The position numbers and the translations under genes are program-made. From contig CM042010.1 of assembly GCA_023525715.1 (NCBI GenBank), forward strand, positions 64,918,966 to 64,982,965: DNA of 64,000 nucleotides, in the 5' to 3' direction. The DNA is from Cichorium intybus. Its lineage: Eukaryota > Streptophyta > Magnoliopsida > Asterales > Asteraceae. Below, in pieces: positions 10,763 through 18,932 of this stretch (its first letter is position 1; each line of letters begins with the position of its first letter). A model generated the notes under the pieces. It was not told where the DNA came from. It searched no databases and saw only the letters and a list, made by a program, of their open reading frames with translations.

Positions 10763-12190
10763 TGTAACACCCAGTTTCTTATCTCTGAATTACACCAATA
10801 ATTACTCTAAATAACCACAATGGTTCATGGTGTAATCAAGATTTAAGCAACAGTAGTACAAGTAGTTATCAAAAGAACAAGTACAAAACAAACGTGTCCC
10901 AAAAACTGGGTTACAAAAGACTGTTTTTACAAAACTATACAAAAAGTATATCATGGTTTACAACTAGTCCAAAAGTCAAGTCCCATGTCCAGTCGGATCA
11001 TCCCTCAGCAATCTTCTTACCTCTGTCACCTATAACACAACATATAACTATTTACATGAGCTAATTAAGCTCAGTGAGAAAAATTATCAAAGTTTAGAAA
11101 TCAATCTAATAATTATCACAATTTCTACAACTCAAATTACTGCTCTCTATTTCAATGACTATCTCAGTCATTTGGTATACTCAATCAAGCACAGCAATCA
11201 GATTAACAAGAATTTCTCAATCTCGTTTAATTCATGATAATTGGTTGTCTCAACCAATTAAGATGTGCAATAAGTTAATTTAGTTATAATCAAACTAATT
11301 ATATTGAATTATAACTACTCACCTGCTGTCTGTTCAGTCAATGGTCCACCTGTGCCCCGTGTATCTCTTTCCCTCCTCTGTGTATCTGCTCAAAACAACA
11401 TCATATATCATACTTCAACATTCTCAAAACAATTTAATCACATCTAACTCATTAGATCAAGAATCAATAGCTAATAATGATCGCAACTATGAACATCACA
11501 AACAATGACTTCAAAACTTCCAAGATTTGCGGTTTTTACCAAACTAACCGTTAAAACTTCGCAATAATCGAAATAGAAGCTCAATACAACACATATTAAC
11601 TACCTACTAGTAACACATGAGCTAATTCTAAGCAAAAATCCGGATTCAAGAACTTAGGGTTTAAAACCCTAAATCCATAATTCACTAACCTCAAAATCAA
11701 GGGCTCAAGAACACGATTTAGGTGTTAATCCAACTTCTCCAACCTTTTTCTTGGCAAAATCTTCGATCTAGATGACTAGCTCTACGCTTCTAGCTCTCAA
11801 AAATCGCTCTTGGGTGTTTATGGTTCGAAATATGGTTCAAATGAGGGCAAAAACGCATTTATACCCACAGCGAAACCCGACCCGGGCTGTCAAACCCGCC
11901 CCGGGTTTTTACCCGCAACCCGACCCGGGCTGCACAACCCGCCCCGGGTTTTGTCACGCTATTTATCGCTTAGATCCAGTCGTAACTCGCTCCGGTTTCT
12001 GTGACCCGACCCGGGTTTCAGTCGGACACGACCCGGGCTTAATAACACGACCCGGGTTGGCTTGTTTTCTACTTTCTTTTCAATTCAATTCAACTCTTGT
12101 CACACAACTCGACCCGGTTTGACCTTTTAAGCATTCAATTTTTCTTAGCTTAGTTTTTAAACATTTTAACTCATATTTTAACTCATTTAA

Positions 12191-12226
<36 letters not shown>

Positions 12227-12262
12227 CATAACTTTACTATAAATTAAAGTTAAGGTATTACA
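10763..12262 (-). repeat. Gypsy 3' LTR
   Basis: 1500 bp, TG...CA on the minus strand (TGTAATACC...GGGTGTTACA). It holds a TATA box on the minus strand (TATAAATG, 11863-11856), seven CCCGGG words just upstream of it (about 11871-12060), a (TA)n run near 12196-12222, hairpins AATGACT/AGTCATT (11154-11172) and AATTGGTT/AACCAATT (11239-11259), and a potential intron (donor CAGGTGAGT with GT at 11322, acceptor ending 11030). Confidence 0.93.
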
Positions 12263-15200
12263 AGTTCTTACCCCCTTCAGAAGATTCCGTCCTCGGAATC
12301 TCTTGAAATAGAAAGGGATACTTTGATCGCATCTCTTCTTCGCCTTCCCAAGTAACATCTGTGCCTCTATGATGTCGCCATTGTACTTTAACTACTGCGA
12401 TCTCTTTATTTCGCAACTTCTTGATCTTTTTGTATAAAATTTTCTCCGGTTGCTCTTGATATTGAAGTTTACGATCTAACTGAACTTCTTTCAAAGAAAC
12501 TCGTGTCGACTCATCATGCAAGGTTTTACGAAGATGTGAAATATGAAATACATTATGAATTCCCCGCAGCTCGTCAGGAAGCTCGAGTTTATAAGCCACT
12601 GCTCCTACTCGTTTAATTACACGAAAAGGTCCGATAAACCGTGGACTTAGCTTGCCACGTTTACCAAAGCGAATAATTCCCTTCCAGGGAGACACTTTTA
12701 ACATTACCATATCTCCAATTTGAAACTCCAATGGTTTTCTTCGTTTATCTGCATATTGTTTTTGACGCTGCTGAGCAACTCTCATATGCTCGCGAATGCT
12801 TTTTATTTTTGCCTCAGTTTCTGTTATAATCTCGGGACCCGCTAGTGGCTTTTCTCCCGCTTCTGACCAACATGATGGTGTTCTACACATTGACCCATAT
12901 AACGCTTCAAAGGGTGCCATTTGAATACTAGAATGATATGAGTTGTTATATGTAAATTCGGCCAAAGGTAGATGATCGTCCCAACTACCTCCAAAATCAA
13001 TCACCGAAGCTCTAAGCATATCTTCTAGCGTCTGAATAGTTCTCTCGGTCTGACCATCAGTCTGCGGATGATAAGCCGTACTCATTAAGACTTTAGTTCC
13101 CAAATGTTTTTGAAAACTTTGCCAAAAATGAGAAGTAAAACGACTATCGCGATCGGAGACTATAGAGATTGGTACTCCGTGTCGTTTCATCACCTCCTTA
13201 AGATAGATATCTGCTAATTTGGACGCTTGATAATCTTCTCGTATGGGAATGAACTGCGCTGATTTAGTCAATCTATCAACAATTACCCATATAGAATCGA
13301 ACCCTCGTGGTGTTCGGGGTAACTTGGTAATAAAGTCCATAGAAATCTCATCCCACTTTTTCTTCGGTACAGGTAGTGGTTGAACTAACCCGTATGGTCT
13401 CTGATGATTTGCCTTGACTTGTAAACAAGTCAGACACTTCTCCACATATCTCCCACCGTCACGTTTCATTCCCGGCCACCAGTAAAACGACTTTAAACTT
13501 CTATACATCTTCGTACTTCCTGGATGGATTGAATATCGTGTACAATGTGCATCTTCAAGTAACAGCTGTCTCGTTTCTCCGTGTCTCGGGACCCACACTC
13601 GTCCTTGAAAAGTCTTCACTCCTTGTGCATTTTCAACTAGCTTATCTACATAGCCAACCATTCTCTCACTTTTCATGTCATTGGCTTCTCTCTGGGCACG
13701 TCGAATCATTTCTGGTAATTTACTAACCACTCCCATCCGAGCTGAAACGACTCGAATAGGTGGTTCTTTTCGGCTTAACGCATCTGCCACTACATTTGCT
13801 TTACCAGGATGGTAAAGTATTTCACATTCATAATCTTTCAAAAGATTCATCCATCTTTGTTGTCTCATGTTTAGCTCTTTTTGATCAAACAGATATTTTA
13901 AACTCTTATGATCTGAATATATCTGGAACTTCACGCCATAAAGGTAATGTCGCCAGATTTTTAGTGCAAAAACAATGGCGGCTAACTCTAAATCGTGTAC
14001 TGGATAAGTTTGCTCATGAGGCTTTAGCTGTCGAGACGAATACGCAATTACTCGCCCCCTTTGCATTAATACACATCCAAGACCAATCTGTGAAGCATCG
14101 GTAAAAAGAACAAAGTCTTCCACACCTTGAGGTAAAGCTAACACCGGAGCTTCGCATAACGCCTGTCTCAGTTTTTCAAAAGCTTCTTGTTGTGCTTCAG
14201 CCCAGATAAACTTCTCTGTCTTTCTGGTCAGCTTTGTTAAGGGCAAGGCAATACTCGAAAATTTCTCAATAAATCGTCGGTAATAGCCAGCTAGTCCCAA
14301 AAAGCTCCGAACCTCAGTCGGATTTTTGGGTGGTGCCCAACTCATCACTGCTTCTATCTTGGCAGGGTCCACTTTAACTCCTTCTCTATTTATCACATGA
14401 CCAAGAAACTGGATCTCTTGCATCCAAAACTCGCACTTCGAAAATTTTGCATACAATTTTTCTTTACGAAGAAGATTTAAAATCAACTGTAAATGTTGTT
14501 TATGCTCCTCCCGGCTCTTGGAATAAATTAAGATATCGTCAATAAACACTATCACGAACTTGTCTAAAAATGGATGACAAGCTCGATTCATCAGATCCAT
14601 AAAAGCCGCCGGGGCATTTGTCAAACCGAACGGCATTACTAAAAACTCGTAATGACCGTACCGGGTGCGAAATGCTGTCTTCGGGACGTCAGATTCTCTT
14701 ACTCTTAGCTGATGATATCCCGATCTCAAATCAATCTTTGAAAAATACTCTGCTCCCTCCAATTGATCGAACAAATCGTCTATTCTCGGTAAGGGATAAC
14801 GATTCTTCACAGTAATTTTGTTTAACTCACGATAGTCTATGCACATACGCATAGAACCATCCTTCTTTCGAACAAACAGTATCGGCGCACCCCACGGAGA
14901 TGAACTCGGACGAATAAAACCGCGATCCAAAAGTTCTTGTAGTTGTTTCTTTAATTCCTCCATCTCGGACGGCGCCAATCGATAGGGTGTTCGAGCTATT
15001 GGTTTCGCTCCAGGAATTAAATCGATAACAAACTCCAATTGACGATTTGGCGGTAAGCCCGGAAGATCGTCAGGAAAAACATCAACAAAATCTCTTACTA
15101 TCTCAACATCCTTCACAATGGGATGTTCGGTTTCAATTGGGGCAACATGTGCCATAAACAAAAGAGCACCTCTTTCGGTATACCTTCGTGCTCTCGCGAA

Positions 15201-16880
15201 AGATACAACCGGAATATGTTGAAAACGGCGTTCACCTCGTATTAACGTCTGTGATCCACTCGGAGTTCTCACGGAAATAATCTTTCCGTGACAATCCATA
15301 TTTGCCCTATTATTATCTAACCAGTCCATTCCAACTATTACATCAAACGCACGAGTATTCATCGGCTTCAAATCAATAAGGAAAGAAATCCCATTGATTT
15401 CAAGCCGACAATTTGTATACTGAGTGTTCACTATAACATCTCTCCCGTCAGCAATATCAACTATCAGACTCTCACTCATTTTAGACACTGGTACATTAAT
15501 TCGAGACGCGAAAGGTACAGATATAAAAGAAATCGATGCACCAGAGTCAAACACCATACGAGCTCGAAGAGAATTCAGGTTAAAAATACCTGTAATCACA
15601 TCTGGTCGCTCTCTAGCCTCCTCCACTGTCATCTGGAAAGCTCGAGTTCTAACATTCCCACCGGCTCTATCTCGTCTATCGCCCCGATTATCTCCTCGTC
15701 CCGTCCTCGGAGTCTCGCGACGTGGATCAGTTCTCGGCTTTGGGCAATCCGGGCGAATATGACCACTTTCCCCACAATTGAAACACACACGATTTTTCTC
15801 CAAACAATCTCGAGCCATATGCCCTGTCTTCCCGCATTGATAACACATAAGAGACGGGGTGCTCGTATCATAATTTCCAGCATGTTTTCGACGACATTTT
15901 TCACACCACTTGTTCTCAGTCTTTCTTGGATCACCTCGATATTGATAACTCGGAACTGGCTGCTTTTGGAAACTACCCTCAGTTTTTCCTTCCCATTTCC
16001 TCTTCTGGCCTCCGCTTCCTTGGTCCCCCTTCCTTTCACTATCTTGCCTCCGCAGTTCTTTTTCTCGAGATTTAGCTGCTTCAACGATCTGCTGATAAGT
16101 CATAAAACTGGAACTCTGTAAAAACTCTCGTATCTGGGTCCTCAGTCCCCACAGATACCTATCAATCTTCCTTTCTTCAGTATCCACCTGATGAGCAGCA
16201 AATCTGGCTTTTTCGTTGAACTCTGTCGTATACTCCTGTACTGACCGCGTTCCTTGCTGCAATCTCAGAAAATCTTCTTCTAAACTTTTCATCGCAGTAT
16301 TTGAACAATATTCCTTCATAAACTTCATTTTAAACTCCTCCCACGTCGGTTCTGGTTCCAATCCTTTCTCTATATCAAGGTTTATGTTCTCCCACCAGAA
16401 TTGAGCATCTTTATGTAAACAATTTGTGGCATACTCAACTTTATCTTTTTCCGCACACTTGCTCGTACGAAAAACTTTCTCGATGTGTGTCAGCCAATTT
16501 CGTGCAACAACAGGATCATCAGTACCGAAGAAATCATTTGGTTTACATTTGCGAAACGTCTCATAACTGTAACCTTTTGGTTCGCCTGACCCTCCAACTT
16601 CAGCATGTAAAGTAACCGGCTCTCTCTGTCCCCTCCCAACCACAGGTGTGATAGGAGGTCGGTCTCGATCATCTCTATTTGTCTCCTCCGTCTGAGGTCT
16701 CACTAAGGTAGGCAATAAGCTTTTAACTGCCTTTGCTACCTCCGCAGCAATTAACTCTTGTAAAGATGATGTTAACTCAGGCGGTCTCTCGCCTTCAGAC
16801 TGGCGCCCCAGTCTTTGATCTTGTGATCCCGAATGCTCATCTCGGTGATCACCTCCCTCTTTCTCCTTTCCAGAACTCAT
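12258..16880 (-). CDS. Gypsy gag-pol polyprotein, 1540 aa, intact
   Basis: Encodes the complete machinery for retrotransposition in one frame from ATG 16880. Order by residue: retrotransposon gag (about 105-270); two CCHC knuckles (346-359 and 366-379); aspartic protease (DSGAS, 445-449); reverse transcriptase (about 630-830, catalytic FIDD 779-782); RNase H (D928, E965, D990, D1033); integrase zinc finger (H1112, H1119, C1149, C1152); integrase core D1182, D1243, E1279 with the expected 35-residue D-E gap; GPF-type C-terminal domain near 1415; chromodomain-like tail (about 1475-1525, W1501 and W1511). No stop or shift interrupts it. The last codons run through the PPT, and the TAA stop lies inside the 3' LTR. 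Proteins act in cytoplasmic particles and then in the nucleus; a chromodomain usually directs integration to particular chromatin. Function is inferred from motifs. Confidence 0.95.
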   Translation of the reverse strand: MSSGKEKEGGDHRDEHSGSQDQRLGRQSEGERPPELTSSLQELIAAEVAKAVKSLLPTLVRPQTEETNRDDRDRPPITPVVGRGQREPVTLHAEVGGSGEPKGYSYETFRKCKPNDFFGTDDPVVARNWLTHIEKVFRTSKCAEKDKVEYATNCLHKDAQFWWENINLDIEKGLEPEPTWEEFKMKFMKEYCSNTAMKSLEEDFLRLQQGTRSVQEYTTEFNEKARFAAHQVDTEERKIDRYLWGLRTQIREFLQSSSFMTYQQIVEAAKSREKELRRQDSERKGDQGSGGQKRKWEGKTEGSFQKQPVPSYQYRGDPRKTENKWCEKCRRKHAGNYDTSTPSLMCYQCGKTGHMARDCLEKNRVCFNCGESGHIRPDCPKPRTDPRRETPRTGRGDNRGDRRDRAGGNVRTRAFQMTVEEARERPDVITGIFNLNSLRARMVFDSGASISFISVPFASRINVPVSKMSESLIVDIADGRDVIVNTQYTNCRLEINGISFLIDLKPMNTRAFDVIVGMDWLDNNRANMDCHGKIISVRTPSGSQTLIRGERRFQHIPVVSFARARRYTERGALLFMAHVAPIETEHPIVKDVEIVRDFVDVFPDDLPGLPPNRQLEFVIDLIPGAKPIARTPYRLAPSEMEELKKQLQELLDRGFIRPSSSPWGAPILFVRKKDGSMRMCIDYRELNKITVKNRYPLPRIDDLFDQLEGAEYFSKIDLRSGYHQLRVRESDVPKTAFRTRYGHYEFLVMPFGLTNAPAAFMDLMNRACHPFLDKFVIVFIDDILIYSKSREEHKQHLQLILNLLRKEKLYAKFSKCEFWMQEIQFLGHVINREGVKVDPAKIEAVMSWAPPKNPTEVRSFLGLAGYYRRFIEKFSSIALPLTKLTRKTEKFIWAEAQQEAFEKLRQALCEAPVLALPQGVEDFVLFTDASQIGLGCVLMQRGRVIAYSSRQLKPHEQTYPVHDLELAAIVFALKIWRHYLYGVKFQIYSDHKSLKYLFDQKELNMRQQRWMNLLKDYECEILYHPGKANVVADALSRKEPPIRVVSARMGVVSKLPEMIRRAQREANDMKSERMVGYVDKLVENAQGVKTFQGRVWVPRHGETRQLLLEDAHCTRYSIHPGSTKMYRSLKSFYWWPGMKRDGGRYVEKCLTCLQVKANHQRPYGLVQPLPVPKKKWDEISMDFITKLPRTPRGFDSIWVIVDRLTKSAQFIPIREDYQASKLADIYLKEVMKRHGVPISIVSDRDSRFTSHFWQSFQKHLGTKVLMSTAYHPQTDGQTERTIQTLEDMLRASVIDFGGSWDDHLPLAEFTYNNSYHSSIQMAPFEALYGSMCRTPSCWSEAGEKPLAGPEIITETEAKIKSIREHMRVAQQRQKQYADKRRKPLEFQIGDMVMLKVSPWKGIIRFGKRGKLSPRFIGPFRVIKRVGAVAYKLELPDELRGIHNVFHISHLRKTLHDESTRVSLKEVQLDRKLQYQEQPEKILYKKIKKLRNKEIAVVKVQWRHHRGTDVTWEGEEEMRSKYPFLFQEIPRTESSEGGKNL
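12271..12278 (-). promoter_or_regulatory. Gypsy polypurine tract
   Basis: GAAGGGGG on the minus strand, 8 nt before the 3' LTR boundary (AAGAAC follows). It is the expected primer for plus-strand DNA synthesis and is also translated as part of the polyprotein end. Confidence 0.75.
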
Positions 16881-17088
16881 AATGAGGCAGAAAAGAAATT
16901 TAACTCGTTATGATCTCGTTTATCTCATTTCTCTTTTCATATCACATATCTCATCAAAATTCTCGAAATAACACACATACTCATAATGTGTGTTATTTAA
17001 GGGTGATTGCATAGGGACAAAATGGGACTTTTCTTTAATAGTTTGAGTTTAGAGTTTACTCTTTAAAGTCTAATTCACTCAAACTCTT

Positions 17089-17101
17089 GCTCTGATACCA
17101 A
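17089..17101 (-). promoter_or_regulatory. Gypsy primer-binding site
   Basis: TTGGTATCAGAGC on the minus strand, two bases after the 5' LTR. It matches the complement of the initiator-methionine tRNA 3' end. Confidence 0.9.
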
Positions 17102-17103
17102 CT

Positions 17104-18597
17104 TGTAACACCCAGTTTCTTATCTCTGAATTACACCAATAATTACTCTAAATAACCACAATGGTTCATGGTGTAATCAAGATTTAAGCAACAGTAGTAC
17201 AAGTAGTTATCAAAAGAACAAGTACAAAACAAACGTGTCCCAAAAACTGGGTTACAAAAGACTGTTTTTACAAAACTATACAAAAAGTATATCATGGTTT
17301 ACAACTAGTCCAAAAGTCAAGTCCCATGTCCAGTCGGATCATCCCTCAGCAATCTTCTTACCTCTGTCACCTATAACACAACATATAACTATTTACATGA
17401 GCTAATTAAGCTCAGTGAGAAAAATTATCAAAGTTTAGAAATCAATCTAATAATTATCACAATTTCTACAACTCAAATTACTGCTCTCTATTTCAATGAC
17501 TATCTCAGTCATTTGGTATACTCAATCAAGCACAGCAATCAGATTAACAAGAATTTCTCAATCTCGTTTAATTCATGATAATTGGTTGTCTCAACCAATT
17601 AAGATGTGCAATAAGTTAATTTAGTTATAATCAAACTAATTATATTGAATTATAACTACTCACCTGCTGTCTGTTCAGTCAATGGTCCACCTGTGCCCCG
17701 TGTATCTCTTTCCCTCCTCTGTGTATCTGCTCAAAACAACATCATATATCATACTTCAACATTCTCAAAACAATTTAATCACATCTAACTCATTAGATCA
17801 AGAATCAATAGCTAATAATGATCGCAACTATGAACATCACAAACAATGACTTCAAAACTTCCAAGATTTGCGGTTTTTACCAAACTAACCGTTAAAACTT
17901 CGCAATAATCAAAATAGAAGCTCAATACAACACATATTAACTACCTACTAGTAACACATGAGCTAATTCTAAGCAAAAATCCGGATTCAAGAACTTAGGG
18001 TTTAAAACCCTAAATCCATAATTCACTAACCTCAAAATCAAGGGCTCAAGAACACGATTTAGGTGTTAATCCAACTTCTCCAACCTTTTTCTTGGCAAAA
18101 TCTTCGATCTAGATGACTAGCTCTACGCTTCTAGCTCTCAAAAATCGCTCTTGGGTGTTTATGGTTCGAAATATGGTTCAAATGAGGGCAAAAACGCATT
18201 TATACCCACAGCGAAACCCGACCCGGGCTGTCAAACCCGCCCCGGGTTTTTACCCGCAACCCGACCCGGGCTGCACAACCCGCCCCGGGTTTTGTCACAC
18301 TATTTCTCGCTTAGATCCAGTCGTAACTCGCTCCGGTTTCTGTGACCCGGCCCGGGTTTCAGTCGGACACGACCCGGGCTTAATAACACGACCCGGGTTG
18401 GCTTGTTTTCTACTTTCTTTTCAATTCAATTCAACTCTTGTCACACAACTCGACCCGGTTTGACCTTTTAAGCATTCAATTTTTCTTAGCTTAGTTTTTA
18501 AACATTTTAACTCATATTTTAACTCATTTAATCTCATATATATATATATATATATATTAAACATAACTTTACTATAAATTAAAGTTAAGGTATTACA
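17104..18597 (-). repeat. Gypsy 5' LTR (active promoter copy)
   Basis: 1494 bp, nearly identical to 10763-12262. The TATA box is on the minus strand (18204-18197), with the CCCGGG-rich module upstream of it (about 18212-18401). The predicted leader intron spans 17663 to 17371. The only differences seen from the other LTR are about four substitutions and a shorter (TA)n run. Confidence 0.93.
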
Positions 18598-18602
18598 CTA
18601 TG

Positions 18603-18837
18603 GAAGACATTTTCTCCTTTTATATTTTACAGTTTTACATTCTAGCCCCTCAAGTCCTTTTTCTTGAACTTTTGGCCACATAATCAAGTTTTATTACAAT
18701 AAAACTTTCATTCCTTATCCTTTTGCCACAAGCAACAATATTTTTACATAATTGGTCCTTTACATGGTCAAATGGCCAAATTACCCTTTTATGGTAAAAT
18801 GACCAAATTACCCTTTTTCTAGTATTAACTTTCTAAT
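18603..18837 (-). repeat. Middle piece of solo LTR A
   Basis: Sequence between the gypsy TSD and the LINE; it belongs to LTR A because both insertions have TSDs within it. It holds a diverged short duplication (ATGGTAAAATGACCAAATTACCC-like, near 18755-18815). No coding content. Confidence 0.7.
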
Positions 18838-18932
18838 ACTGAAAACCCATATTCTCTCTCCCTCTTGTTTCTCTCTCTAGAAATTTCTCTCTCTATAAGT
18901 TCGTGAGTTTTTGGGTTTTAATTGATCTCATT
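18838..18932 (+). promoter_or_regulatory. LINE 5' UTR, pyrimidine-rich internal promoter region
   Basis: About 95 bp with repeated TCTCTCTC blocks between the TSD and the first ATG. Plant L1 elements carry their promoter internally at the 5' end; that role is inferred here. Confidence 0.45.

Larger units (their letters stand above)
10763..18597 (-). mobile_element. Full-length Ty3/gypsy chromovirus (Tekay/Del-like), young
   Basis: LTRs at 10763-12262 and 17104-18597 are flanked by the perfect 5-bp TSD ctatg (10758-10762 and 18598-18602). On the minus strand the order is 5' LTR, PBS, gag-pol ORF, PPT, 3' LTR. The LTR copies differ at only about four positions by eye plus three AT repeats, which is about 0.3%. 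At the often-used plant rate of 1.3e-8 per site per year this would be on the order of 0.1 million years. All catalytic motifs are present in one uninterrupted frame. Integrase precedes no other gene and ends in a chromodomain-like segment, hence chromovirus; the Tekay/Del label is inference from that C-terminus. It inserted into solo LTR A, a diverged relative. Confidence 0.93.

Noticed and set aside
11772..12122. Plus-strand frames rich in Arg/Pro/Gly over the gypsy LTR module, repeated at 18113-18463
   Set aside because: They are antisense readings of the CCCGGG repeat, duplicated only because they lie in both LTRs.
13529..16615. Several plus-strand frames opposite gag-pol
   Set aside because: Shadows of the conserved minus-strand polyprotein with no domain of their own.
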